In this document: one piece after another, positions 16,077 through 24,250 of the stretch
Layout: each line of letters opens with the position of its first letter
How positions within the stretch are numbered: position 1 is the first letter of the stretch
From: Fervidobacterium_A thailandense
GTDB taxonomy: Bacteria > Thermotogota > Thermotogae > Thermotogales > Fervidobacteriaceae
Direction: 5' to 3' (one strand)
NCBI RefSeq assembly: GCF_041505935.1
Contig: NZ_CP140110.1
Length of the DNA stretch: 64,000 nucleotides
The notes under the pieces: model-generated
Database searches by the model: none
What the model was told of the DNA's origin: nothing
What the model saw: the letters and a program-made list of their open reading frames with translations, nothing else
Program-made: the position numbers and the translations under genes

Positions 16077-17495
16077 TTAAACGATGGCAGCTTGTGTCAG
16101 TTTCTTCGCTTTTTCAACGGCTTCGTCTATCGTACCTACCATGTAGAATGCCGCTTCCGGCAAATCGTCGTATCGCCCTTCGAGTATTTCCTTGAATCCG
16201 CGGATCGTTTCCTTAAGCGGTACGTAAACACCGGGCATTCCCGTGAATCTTTCGGCAACGTGCGTCGGCTGTGTGAGGAACCTTTGGATCTTACGTGCCC
16301 TCTGAACGATGAGTTTATCCTCCTCGGACAACTCTTCCATCCCGAGGATGGCAATTATGTCTTGCAGGTCTTTGTACCTTTGGAGAACTTCCTGAACACC
16401 ACGTGCAACTTCGTAGTGTTCCTTTCCCACAATGTTGGGGTCGAGTATCTTCGAAGTTGAATCGAGCGGGTCAACAGCCGGATACAGTCCCAGTGCGGCG
16501 AGTTGCCTCGAGAGAACTATCGTCGCATCCAGGTGCGTGAAGGTTGTCGCCGGTGCGGGGTCGGTGATATCGTCGGCAGGAACGTAGATTGCTTGAACTG
16601 ACGTGATGGATCCTTTCTTTGTAGAGGTTATCCTCTCTTGCAATTCTCCCATGTCCGTTGATAGTGTTGGCTGGTAACCGACCGCTGAGGGCATGCGTCC
16701 AAGCAGTGCGGAAACCTCACTACCGGCCTGAACGAACCTGAAGATGTTGTCTATGAAGAGTAGAACATCCCTACCCTCAACATCCCTGAAGTATTCGGCT
16801 ATCGTCAAGGCTGTAAGGGCAACCCTGAACCTCGCGCCCGGTGGCTCGTTCATTTGACCGAAGACGAGGACGGTGTTGTTCAAAACGCCGGCTTCCTGCA
16901 TCTCGAGGTACAGGTCGTTTCCTTCCCTTGTTCTCTCACCAACTCCGGCAAAGATTGAGAACCCCTTGTGCTCTATCGCAATGTTTCGGATCATCTCCAT
17001 AACAAGGACTGTCTTTCCCACACCAGCCCCACCGAAGAATCCTATCTTTCCACCTTTCGGGAACGGTGCAAGCAGGTCGATAACTTTGAGACCTGTCTCG
17101 AGGATCTCGATCTCCGTCTTCTGTTCGGTAATCGACGGTGCCGGCCTGTGGATCGGCCAGTACTCAACGTCCTTTAACTCCCCGCGCTCGTCGATGGGCT
17201 CACCGATGACGTTTATCATCCTTCCAAGTACGCCTCTTCCGACTGGTGCCTTTATCGGTTCGCCCGTGTTCTCCACCTCGAGTCCGCGTACCAACCCGTC
17301 GGTACTGTCCATCGCAACAGTTCTCACCGTATTGTCACCGATAAGTTGCTCGACCTCGAGCACGAGCTTCTTCCCGGTTTGCGGGTTTACAACAACAAGA
17401 GCATCGTAAATATCTGGAAGCTCGCCTTCGGCAAATTTAACGTCCACCACGGGCCCGATTATCCTGACTATCGTACCTTTTGATTTTTTCGACAT
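16077..17495 (-). CDS. atpD: ATP synthase F1 beta subunit
   Basis: 472 residues from ATG 17495 (GAGGAGGTG site). Catalytic subunit: Walker A GGAGVGKT, the catalytic Glu in GVGERTREGND, Walker B-like DVLLFIDNIFRF and the conserved ALLGRMPSAVGYQPTLSTDMG. Three copies alternate with alpha in the F1 head and make or hydrolyse ATP. Length is normal. It lies between atpG and atpC in the classical order. Confidence 0.97.
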   Translation of the reverse strand: MSKKSKGTIVRIIGPVVDVKFAEGELPDIYDALVVVNPQTGKKLVLEVEQLIGDNTVRTVAMDSTDGLVRGLEVENTGEPIKAPVGRGVLGRMINVIGEPIDERGELKDVEYWPIHRPAPSITEQKTEIEILETGLKVIDLLAPFPKGGKIGFFGGAGVGKTVLVMEMIRNIAIEHKGFSIFAGVGERTREGNDLYLEMQEAGVLNNTVLVFGQMNEPPGARFRVALTALTIAEYFRDVEGRDVLLFIDNIFRFVQAGSEVSALLGRMPSAVGYQPTLSTDMGELQERITSTKKGSITSVQAIYVPADDITDPAPATTFTHLDATIVLSRQLAALGLYPAVDPLDSTSKILDPNIVGKEHYEVARGVQEVLQRYKDLQDIIAILGMEELSEEDKLIVQRARKIQRFLTQPTHVAERFTGMPGVYVPLKETIRGFKEILEGRYDDLPEAAFYMVGTIDEAVEKAKKLTQAAIV

Positions 17496-17527
17496 CAAAA
17501 CACCTCCTCAAGTCTCAGCGGACCACG

Positions 17528-18352
17528 TTACTCACTCTTGAGGGCATCGGCACCGGTGACGATCTCTATGAGTTCCTGTGTAATGGATGCCTGACGTGCC
17601 TTGTTGAAAGCTATCGTCAACTGGCGAACGACCTCTTCGGCGTTTTCCGTAGCGTTTCGCATCGCGTTTTGCCTTGCGTATAACTCGCTTATTTTCGTTT
17701 CGAAGGCCAGCGCGTAGAAAACACTTGCCGCGTAGAATTCCAGGAGTTTTGTCTGAAATGCTTCGTCACTCGGTTCGTATTCGTAACGGTCCCCTACCAA
17801 TTCCTCGCGACGCTGAATCGGTGCCAAGGTGTAAACGTCCGGCACCTGAGCAAGTTTGTTTTTGAACTTACCGTATACCACCTTTACACGTCCCGCGTTC
17901 GCGGAAACTAAATCCGATATTACCGTCCTTGAAAATTCAAAGGTAGGAACGTCGAATTCGTGCTCGTAAATGCGCTCAACTTTGGGATTTCTACGAAACA
18001 CAGGTGCCAGCTTTGCGCCCACAACGAGAATGAGGTCGAAGTTCTCTTTCCTATCGAGCTCAAGTGCTTTCTTGGCCAACTCCGATGGAAACGCACCGCA
18101 CAGTCCCATATCCGTCCCTATGACGACAAGCGCATTCTTACCTTGGCCCGTGACAAACGGATGCTTGACCTCAAAATGCACCTGCGAGACCATTTCGTGC
18201 GCTTCTTTGAGGAACTCACGGGCCATCTGGAGTCTCTTTTCGACTTTCTTTATCTGTGCGGTGGAGACCATCTCCATGGCTTTTGTAATCTTCTTGAGTG
18301 ATTGCGTCGCATTTATGCGTTTCTTTATCTGGAGTAATTTACCTCGGCTCAC
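17528..18352 (-). CDS. atpG: ATP synthase F1 gamma subunit
   Basis: 274 residues from GTG 18352. N-terminal rotor helix MSRGKLLQIKKRINATQSLKKITKAM is typical, as is the C-terminal helix RQNAMRNATENAEEVV...FNKARQASITQEL...IVTGADAL. These two helices form the central stalk that turns inside the alpha/beta head. The start lies seven bases after the atpA stop. Confidence 0.96.
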   Translation of the reverse strand: MSRGKLLQIKKRINATQSLKKITKAMEMVSTAQIKKVEKRLQMAREFLKEAHEMVSQVHFEVKHPFVTGQGKNALVVIGTDMGLCGAFPSELAKKALELDRKENFDLILVVGAKLAPVFRRNPKVERIYEHEFDVPTFEFSRTVISDLVSANAGRVKVVYGKFKNKLAQVPDVYTLAPIQRREELVGDRYEYEPSDEAFQTKLLEFYAASVFYALAFETKISELYARQNAMRNATENAEEVVRQLTIAFNKARQASITQELIEIVTGADALKSE

Positions 18353-18358
18353 AATCCA

Positions 18359-19882
18359 TCACTTCCCGTGTATCTTGACAAACTCTTCCTTGAATTCCTT
18401 AATCGCTTTGTGTATTCTGTCTTCCAATTCTTTTGTGAGTTGCTTTTTCGTCCTTATCTCCGTGAGGATGTCATCGTATTTTTCCTTGAAGAACTTAAGC
18501 AATCCTTCTTCGAACGGTTTTACCGCACTCAGTGGTAAGTCATCGAGGTATCCGTTAACACCAGCGAACAGAACGACGATCTGTTCCTCAACCTCCATCG
18601 GACTGTACTGAGGTTGTTTCATAAGCTCCATGAGCCTTTGCCCGCGCGTAATTTGAGCCTGTGTTGTTGGGTCAAGTTCGGTTGCGAACTGTGCGAACGT
18701 TTCGAGTTCTTGGTACTGTGCAATATCCAATTTCAGAGAACCGGCAACCTGTTTCATGGCTTTGATCTGCGCAGCACCACCGACCCTGGAAACGGAGAGC
18801 CCAATGTTCACAGCCGGTCGCTGCCCAGCGTAGAACAGGCCAGGCTCAAGGTATATCTGACCATCGGTGATTGAAATCACGTTCGTCGGGATGTAGGCGG
18901 AAATATCGTTCGCTTGCGTTTCGATTATCGGTAAGGCCGTTAAAGAACCTCCTCCGTAATTTTCGTTCAATCTCGCTGCCCTTTCAAGGAGCCGTGAGTG
19001 GAGGTAGAAAACGTCTCCGGGGTACGCTTCCCTTCCCGGTGGCCTTCTAAGTAGTAGCGAGATTTGCCTGTAAGCTACCGCGTGTTTGGAGAGGTCGTCG
19101 TACACAACCAACGCATCCTTACCTTTAAACATAAAGTACTCGCCCATCGCGCATCCGGCGTACGGTGCGAGGTACTGCAGTGTTGCCGGATCCGAGGAAC
19201 TTGCCACCACAACCGTGGTGTACTCCATCGCGCCGAACTGTTTCAGTTTTTCCACGATCCTCGCAACTGCGGATGCCTTCTGCCCGATTGCAACGTAAAT
19301 ACAGTAAACTCCTTTTCCCTTTTGATTGATTATCGTGTCGATGGCGATCGCAGTCTTTCCCGTCTGCCTATCCCCGATGATGAGTTCCCTCTGTCCCCTA
19401 CCGATGGGAATGAGCGAGTCTATCACCTTTATACCTGTTTGAAGTGGTGTGTCGACCGGTTTTCGGGCGATAACTCCTGGGGCTTTAAACTCAACAGGAC
19501 GCGTCTCCTTGTACTCTATCGGGCCAAGACCGTCGAGCGGTTCACCCAACGGGTTCACGACGCGACCCAGGAGCCCTTCCCCTACAGGTACCTCCATTAT
19601 CCTTTTCAGCCGCCTAACTGTGTGACCTTCTTTGAGGCCTTTGTAGTCACCAAGGATGATGACACCGACGTTATCCTCTTCCAGGTTAAACGCCAATCCT
19701 TTGATTCCGGTCTCGACGAACTCCACCATCTCGTTGGCCATGACGTTGTTAAGACCGTAGACACGTGCGATTCCGTCACCAACTTGTATGACCTTTCCAA
19801 CGTCTTCCAGATTTATCTCCTCTTTGTACTCGGTGATTTTACTTTCAAGTACCTTCACGATCTCTCCAGGGTTGAGTCTCAA
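18359..19882 (-). CDS. atpA: ATP synthase F1 alpha subunit
   Basis: 507 residues from TTG 19882 (GGGGTG site). Non-catalytic nucleotide-binding subunit with Walker A GDRQTGKT, the arginine-finger region VSRVGGAAQIKAMKQVAGSLKLDIAQYQELETF and PIGRGQRELIIGDRQ. Length matches the family. It stabilises the head and supplies the arginine finger to the beta catalytic site. Confidence 0.97.
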   Translation of the reverse strand: MRLNPGEIVKVLESKITEYKEEINLEDVGKVIQVGDGIARVYGLNNVMANEMVEFVETGIKGLAFNLEEDNVGVIILGDYKGLKEGHTVRRLKRIMEVPVGEGLLGRVVNPLGEPLDGLGPIEYKETRPVEFKAPGVIARKPVDTPLQTGIKVIDSLIPIGRGQRELIIGDRQTGKTAIAIDTIINQKGKGVYCIYVAIGQKASAVARIVEKLKQFGAMEYTTVVVASSSDPATLQYLAPYAGCAMGEYFMFKGKDALVVYDDLSKHAVAYRQISLLLRRPPGREAYPGDVFYLHSRLLERAARLNENYGGGSLTALPIIETQANDISAYIPTNVISITDGQIYLEPGLFYAGQRPAVNIGLSVSRVGGAAQIKAMKQVAGSLKLDIAQYQELETFAQFATELDPTTQAQITRGQRLMELMKQPQYSPMEVEEQIVVLFAGVNGYLDDLPLSAVKPFEEGLLKFFKEKYDDILTEIRTKKQLTKELEDRIHKAIKEFKEEFVKIHGK

Positions 19883-19924
19883 AGTTTCACCCCTTTCAAA
19901 CTTACGCGTTTGAATTAATACGGT

Positions 19925-20461
19925 TCAACGGGTTATTTCCCTCGCAATACGCTCAAGGCGTCCCTTTATGGATGCATCGAGTTTCTTGCCGGCAAATTCC
20001 AACACCACACCGGCTACGAGTTCCTCGTTGAGTTTCTCCTGGAACACGGGCTTTCTGTTTGTGTACTTCATGACGAAGTTTGTCAGCACCTCCCGCTCCT
20101 CGTCACTGAGTGGGAGCGCGGAGGTTACTTCGACCGGTACGAGACCGTTGTCCTCGAGGATGGAGTAATCGTAGTAGGAGGCTATTTGTTTTACGTATTT
20201 GATTCTTTTGTTTACAATTAAGAGGTGGACAAATCGCTTGAACGGTTCGTCCACCTCCAAGTTCAACGAGCGGAGTATTTCCACGATCAGGTTGGCCCTG
20301 ATTTCCGGTTTCAGCGCCTGGTTGTTCAGCACCGTTGCTAAACTGTCGTAAATCTGCGAAGTGACTTTTAACAGCTCACCGTAATGTTCTGTTTTTCCCA
20401 GCCTCTTTGAAACGTTCAGAAGTGCCAGAGCGTACTTACTCGCAACACTCGAGTAAATCAT
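19925..20461 (-). CDS. atpH: ATP synthase F1 delta subunit
   Basis: 178 residues, ATG overlapping the atpF stop (ATGA). N-terminal helical bundle (VASKYALALLNVSKR...), C-terminal VTSALPLSDEEREVLTNF and VLEFAGKKLDASIKGRLERI are characteristic of the OSCP/delta family that joins the peripheral stalk to the F1 head. Confidence 0.95.
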   Translation of the reverse strand: MIYSSVASKYALALLNVSKRLGKTEHYGELLKVTSQIYDSLATVLNNQALKPEIRANLIVEILRSLNLEVDEPFKRFVHLLIVNKRIKYVKQIASYYDYSILEDNGLVPVEVTSALPLSDEEREVLTNFVMKYTNRKPVFQEKLNEELVAGVVLEFAGKKLDASIKGRLERIAREITR

Positions 20462-20943
20462 CGCTCATGCTCCCTTAAGAATTTTATGAGGTACTCCCTC
20501 TTAGCCTTCTCATCAAGTGTGCCTTTGAGGATCTTCATCGCCAAGTTGACAGCCAGCTCGGTGGCCACGTTTTGGATCTGCTGAAGAACTTCCTGTTTCT
20601 GGCGCTCGATGTCCATCAAGGCCTCTTGCTTTATTTTCTCCGCTTCTATGCGTGCCTTTTGTTTGGCGGTTTCGACGATCTGCTCGGCCTCGGCTTCGGC
20701 TTTTGATATTATGCCCTGTGCGCGTTGGGTTGCTTCGGCGAGGATCTTCTCAGCTTCCTTACGCATTTTCTCAGCTTCTTTTCTTATCTTTTCGGCCTCG
20801 GCAAGCTCACCTTCTATCTTTTGGCGCCGTTTTTCGATCATCGAGAAGAACGGATTGTACAGTAACTTTTTGAGCATCCAAAGCAAAAAGAGAAAACTCA
20901 TCAACTGAATGACCGCAGTCAAGTTAATTTCGAAAAGGTCCAT
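20458..20943 (-). CDS. atpF: ATP synthase Fo b subunit
   Basis: 161 residues: one membrane helix at residues 7-27 followed by a long charged coiled coil very rich in Glu, Lys and Ala, the form of the b peripheral stalk. Only one b gene is present, so the stalk is a b homodimer. It sits between atpE and atpH in the standard order. Confidence 0.95.
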   Translation of the reverse strand: MDLFEINLTAVIQLMSFLFLLWMLKKLLYNPFFSMIEKRRQKIEGELAEAEKIRKEAEKMRKEAEKILAEATQRAQGIISKAEAEAEQIVETAKQKARIEAEKIKQEALMDIERQKQEVLQQIQNVATELAVNLAMKILKGTLDEKAKREYLIKFLREHER

Positions 20944-21005
20944 AGTATCGCCTCACATTCTCCTCGGCAAACTCACAGTCGAAAATCTCGAATCCTCCCG
21001 CGTTC

Positions 21006-21269
21006 TTAGAGGGCGAACAATATGAGGAACGTGATGACGAGTGAGTAAATACCCGTTGTTTCCGCTATAGCGTCCGCAAGCAACATACGTGTTGTGATGA
21101 CGTTTGTGAGTTCTGGTTGCCTTGCTATAGCCTCCATGGCACCTTGACCGACGTGCCCTTCACCGACACCCGGTCCGATAGCACCAAGTCCCATGCACAG
21201 TCCGGCACCGATCGCCTTACCGGCGGTAATGATGGCCTCCGCAAGAATTTTCACACTTTCCTGATCCAT
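21006..21269 (-). CDS. atpE: ATP synthase Fo c subunit with two-carboxylate sodium-type site
   Basis: 87 residues, two membrane hairpin helices. Helix 1 has GPGVGEG with Glu37; helix 2 has AIAETTGIY with the ion-carrying Glu70 and Thr71. Glu at both positions, 33 residues apart, followed by a hydroxyl residue matches the two-carboxylate sodium motif described for Fusobacterium nucleatum, instead of Gln plus Glu-Ser of Ilyobacter. The ring is therefore predicted to be sodium-driven. Its ribosome-binding site (GGGAGGG, 21273-21280) survives between the start codon and an IS insertion that separates it from atpB, so expression must come through or from the IS. Confidence 0.93.
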   Translation of the reverse strand: MDQESVKILAEAIITAGKAIGAGLCMGLGAIGPGVGEGHVGQGAMEAIARQPELTNVITTRMLLADAIAETTGIYSLVITFLILFAL

Positions 21270-21286
21270 AACTCAGCCCTCCCCTG

Positions 21287-21294
21287 TCGTGATA
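21287..21294. repeat. Target-site duplication, left copy
   Basis: TCGTGATA directly precedes the left inverted repeat of the IS; an identical copy follows the right end at 22607-22614. Eight bases is the duplication length of IS6-family elements. Confidence 0.75.
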
Positions 21295-21330
21295 TAGACT
21301 GTTCCATGAAATTATGAAAACCCACCGAAT

Positions 21331-21338
21331 TGTTGTAT
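21331..21338 (+). promoter_or_regulatory. Probable -10 region of the transposase promoter
   Basis: TATAAT within TTGTATAATTCC, about 55 bases before the transposase start and inside the IS; the best -35 (TTATGA, 18 bases upstream) is weak. Confidence 0.4.
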
Positions 21339-21392
21339 AATTCCTTAAAAAGGGGTACACCCCCCTCCACCCCACGAAAGGAGGTATACCCT

Positions 21393-22406
21393 ATGCCTAG
21401 AAAACTCAACCTTCCTCAAAGACCCTCTTGTCCTTACTGCCATCATCCCAAAGTCTACGTCAATTCCCGCTACTTTCGCCGTGCTCCTGACGGCTCCCTT
21501 ACCCAGGTCTTCAGCTTCATCTGCCAAAGCTGCAAACGCACTTTCTCCTTCCCAAAAGCCTCTCGCTCTCCCAACCCTAACAAGCTCTTCAACTTCCACT
21601 ACCCCAGGTGCCCTCACTGCAACACTACCATGGAAATCTACAAAATTCGCTCTTCTTTCGTCCGTTTCCGCTGCCGTAAATGCAAGTATAAGTCTAACGT
21701 TTACTTACTCAAAAACTCCTCTCCTCAAACCAACATCCTGCCTTTCTCCCCAAACTACCCTCTCTTCATCTGCCTTCTTGCCTTCATCCTCTTCTTCTCT
21801 AACCTCTCATTCAGACAAATCAGAAACGTCCTATCTCTCAACGGCTACTCCCCGAGTGTTTCTACCATCTACCGCTGGATAAAAGCACTCTCTTCTGCCA
21901 TCAAGTTTACTCCCATCCATTTTGAGGTCCTTTGTGTCGATGAAAAGTTCGAAAAACTCGCTTCAAAGGGAAAGACCGATACTGTCTATGTCTTCCTTGC
22001 CGTTAGCTTCGATAACTACCTGATTGCTAACTTCCGTGTCTCTCTCAACCGTGATACGCTCCAAGCCATCAAGCTAATATCCCCTTGTCAGCCTAAGCTT
22101 GTGCTATCTGATGGATTAACCTCATACGCTCAAGCCTGTGAGTATCTGAACATTTCCCACAAAACCATCAGCTCCAGAGTAAATCAAGCGGTAGAATCCA
22201 GAAACAGCCTTCTTGCGATGTTCACACAAATCAGAAGAGGATTCAAGAAGTTATCGAACGTGATTGAGTACATCAAAGCGTTCGTTGTGCTCCACAACAT
22301 CAAGCGGAAGTTGAGAATGCAAGAGCCAGGAGACTGGGTGAAGATACAAAGACCACTGGTGGAGTACCTGGTGAATCATTTTGAAGAGCTATTTGCGTTT
22401 GGCTGA
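21393..22406 (+). CDS. DDE transposase with two zinc ribbons (IS6/IS240-like)
   Basis: 337 residues from ATG 21393, preceded by AAAGGAGG; the frame is open from 21330. N-terminus: two Cys-pair zinc ribbons (CPYCHHP...CQSC and CPHCNTT...CRKC), then a helix-turn-helix-like FRQIRNVLSLNGYSPSVSTIYRWIK, then the catalytic DDE core: Asp in VLCVDEKFEK, Asp in LVLSDGLTSY and Glu in NQAVESRNSLL, with the trailing RRGFKK resembling IS6/IS240. Codon use and strand composition differ sharply from neighbours: the first two thirds are pyrimidine-rich on the coding strand. The zinc ribbons are unusual for classical IS6, so a related unclassified family is possible. Confidence 0.82.
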   Translation: MPRKLNLPQRPSCPYCHHPKVYVNSRYFRRAPDGSLTQVFSFICQSCKRTFSFPKASRSPNPNKLFNFHYPRCPHCNTTMEIYKIRSSFVRFRCRKCKYKSNVYLLKNSSPQTNILPFSPNYPLFICLLAFILFFSNLSFRQIRNVLSLNGYSPSVSTIYRWIKALSSAIKFTPIHFEVLCVDEKFEKLASKGKTDTVYVFLAVSFDNYLIANFRVSLNRDTLQAIKLISPCQPKLVLSDGLTSYAQACEYLNISHKTISSRVNQAVESRNSLLAMFTQIRRGFKKLSNVIEYIKAFVVLHNIKRKLRMQEPGDWVKIQRPLVEYLVNHFEELFAFG

Positions 22407-22606
22407 GTTGTGGAGCGTGTTGAGTAAATGAAAGTGGAATACTGAAGAAGTCAAGCTGCGAGAGCAGCGGGGATGATGTTTTGGCAAAGCTGAGAAAAAC
22501 AGCGTTTTTGCGAGCCGAAGGATGATTTCAAAGACCGAGATTTTTGTTTAAGGACGAGGGGTATACCCTCTATCAGCAAACTCTAATCATATCGTCGAAC
22601 AGACTC
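22407..22606 (+). other. 3' non-coding part of the IS with hairpins
   Basis: No gene is visible. It holds a small hairpin GCTGC-GAGA-GCAGC (22455-22468), whose loop has GNRA form, then AAAAAC-AGC-GTTTTT near 22497-22511, and the palindrome GAGGGGTATACCCTC (about 22556-22570). A related sequence GAGGTATACCCT overlaps the transposase ribosome-binding site at about 21381-21392, so both ends carry a GGTATACC palindrome that could bind a protein. Confidence 0.4.
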
Positions 22607-22614
22607 TCGTGATA
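22607..22614. repeat. Target-site duplication, right copy
   Basis: TCGTGATA directly after the right inverted repeat of the IS, identical to 21287-21294. Confidence 0.75.
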
Positions 22615-22625
22615 TCAGTCGTTTT

Positions 22626-23504
22626 TTAGCTGACCTGTGATGCGATGTACGCAATTGCCAACGTGGAGAAGACGAACGCTTGAATCAGTCCGGAGAATAT
22701 CCCAAAGTAAGCCCAGAGGAACGGTGGTAGGAACATGTACTTGACAAAGTAACTGAGTGCCAGAACGAGAATTCCTCCACCGGTTATATTTCCAAACAAA
22801 CGTAGCGAGTGTGAAACGGGTTTTGCCAGTTCTCCGATGATGTTCATCGGTAGCATTATCGGGATCGGTTCGAGGAAACCTTTTAGCCAAGCCTTGATTC
22901 CTTTGGCCTTAATGCCGAAGTACTGGCTTATGAGGAACACCATGACCGCGTAGGTGAGGTTGGTGTTCAAATCTGAAGTTGGGGCTGGAAAAGTATCGTT
23001 GAAGAGAACAAACTTGACGTGTCGTACGACTTGACCACTTTCGTTAACCACTTTCGAAACCTCGACGGAGATTCCAGGGATGAATCCACTGATGAGGTTT
23101 GAGACCGCAATGTACAAAAAGAGTGTCATCGCGATCACAAAAGTGGGACGCGCGTACTTCTCGTCGGGGATACTACTTTGGACTATATCGTAAACGAATT
23201 CCATTAAGGATTCAGCAAACGCTTGTTTGCGTGTTGGAACGAGGGAGAACTCTTTGTACACCGAGCGGGCAAACCAGATAAGGATGGTGATGACGACGAA
23301 GGACATCACGATCGTTGCGGGATTAATCCTCAGGTACCAGACACCTTCCGGTCCGACGATCCACCTGTTCGCCACGTTTCCTATTACCTCGCGAGGATCT
23401 TTAGGAAGGTACCGCGCGTTTATGAGCCCCACGGCGATGTAGATGGCAAGGAATAGAAGAAACTGGATCTTTATCTTCTTGCCAATCTTTGTCTTCTCGC
23501 TCAC
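22626..23504 (-). CDS. atpB: ATP synthase Fo a subunit
   Basis: 292 residues from GTG 23504, after GGAGGTGGA; the longer frame to 23582 overlaps the previous gene and is rejected. Several membrane helices are visible, with the essential stator Arg in ELAKPVSHSLRLFGNITGG and a last helix near IQAFVFSTLAIAYIASQ. It forms the ion half-channels against the c ring. Its GTG overlaps the stop of the preceding gene (GTGA). It is the last atp gene before the IS, so the message for a and the rest of the complex is split by the insertion. Confidence 0.95.
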   Translation of the reverse strand: MSEKTKIGKKIKIQFLLFLAIYIAVGLINARYLPKDPREVIGNVANRWIVGPEGVWYLRINPATIVMSFVVITILIWFARSVYKEFSLVPTRKQAFAESLMEFVYDIVQSSIPDEKYARPTFVIAMTLFLYIAVSNLISGFIPGISVEVSKVVNESGQVVRHVKFVLFNDTFPAPTSDLNTNLTYAVMVFLISQYFGIKAKGIKAWLKGFLEPIPIMLPMNIIGELAKPVSHSLRLFGNITGGGILVLALSYFVKYMFLPPFLWAYFGIFSGLIQAFVFSTLAIAYIASQVS

Positions 23505-23938
23505 CGACTCCACCTCCAACCGAAGGAGAAGATAACGACTTTGAAGTTGAGCATCCCTATGAACGTACCGAGGATCCCCCACACTCTTTCATCGGAGATA
23601 AGCGCTGAGATCAGAAAGACACCGGCGTAAAAAGCGTACCTCAAAAAGTACATACGTGGTATCCTGAGTTTTCCGAGAGATATTATACCATAATTTTCGT
23701 AGCTCAAAGCGATGGAGAAGATACCTACCGCCATCGCAACCGTTCCAAGCAAAATTCCGATCACCGCGTCGAATTTTTCGAAGAACAATAGGACCACAAA
23801 CTCGGAAATGAGAAAGAACGTATCGTGCTTTAAGATCCTCAAAACAAGGTTGGTTGCAGTCTTTAGAAGTTCGCTTCTACGGGTGCTGTGAAATATCTTT
23901 CGCTCTGTTAATCTTGGCTTAACCGTTTTCTTTACCAT
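23501..23938 (-). CDS. Probable ATP synthase accessory membrane protein (AtpI/subunit I-like)
   Basis: 145 residues: a basic N-terminus then four membrane segments at roughly 37-57, 59-78, 94-112 and 117-136. Position directly before atpB with a 4-base overlap, size and four-helix layout fit the ATP synthase subunit I (AtpI) that assists assembly of the c ring. Sequence motifs are weak, so the call rests mainly on context. Confidence 0.6.
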   Translation of the reverse strand: MVKKTVKPRLTERKIFHSTRRSELLKTATNLVLRILKHDTFFLISEFVVLLFFEKFDAVIGILLGTVAMAVGIFSIALSYENYGIISLGKLRIPRMYFLRYAFYAGVFLISALISDERVWGILGTFIGMLNFKVVIFSFGWRWSR

Positions 23939-24250
23939 TCACCTTCTCTCCGAACTTCCCGTTTCCTCGCGATCGTCACCGGTGGACCTTTCTTGGAGCT
24001 GCTGGTCTTTTCCACTGGCCTCGAGCTTTCTAATTTCTGAGAGCAAGTACTTGAAGCCGTTGTAAAGCCCAGAAGCGATTCCCAATATTAAAAAAATAAC
24101 CAAGAGAATTCTCTTGGTACCGAAGACGTTATCGAGGAACGCGCCAATTATCACGCCCACAAGGACGTTGGAAATTATAATAAACCCGAAGCTGGAGAAC
24201 GTGCTCAGCTTCGTTATGTCCTTGACTATGTTCGTTCTTCTTGGACTCAA
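23939..24250 (-). CDS. AtpZ/AtpI-type small membrane protein
   Basis: 103 residues from TTG 24250, whose TTGA overlaps the stop of the upstream aminopeptidase gene; GAAAGAGGG is the likely ribosome-binding site. Two membrane helices with the motif GAFLDNVFGTKRILLVIFLILGIASG match the AtpZ/AtpI family found at the head of atp operons (implicated in divalent cation transport or Fo assembly). The C-terminal 35 residues are very polar (Glu, Arg, Ser, Gln). The adjoining atpI-like gene starts immediately after. Confidence 0.7.
   Translation of the reverse strand: MSPRRTNIVKDITKLSTFSSFGFIIISNVLVGVIIGAFLDNVFGTKRILLVIFLILGIASGLYNGFKYLLSEIRKLEASGKDQQLQERSTGDDREETGSSERR

Larger units (their letters stand above)
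21295..22606 (+). mobile_element. IS6-like insertion sequence in the atp operon (1312 bp)
   Basis: Bounded by imperfect inverted repeats, left TAGACTGTTCCATGA (21295-21309) and right, read inward, GAGTCTGTTCGACGA (22606-22592), 11 of 15 matching. Both carry CTGTT at positions 5-9, as do IS6-family ends. Flanks are an 8-bp direct repeat TCGTGATA. It contains one full transposase gene reading against the atp operon, an 80-100 bp leader and about 200 bp of 3' non-coding DNA. Removing it and one duplication leaves a 36-bp atpB-atpE gap, normal for such an operon. The intact repeats and gene suggest a recent, possibly still active, insertion. Confidence 0.8.

Noticed and set aside
19064..19918. 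284-codon plus-strand frame opposite atpA
   Set aside because: Antisense shadow; atpA is certain.
21350..22570. GGGGTA-type repeats as the outer ends of the IS
   Set aside because: No target duplication flanks them. The CTGTT repeats 55 bases to the left and 36 to the right have an 8-bp duplication and fit better, so these are internal.
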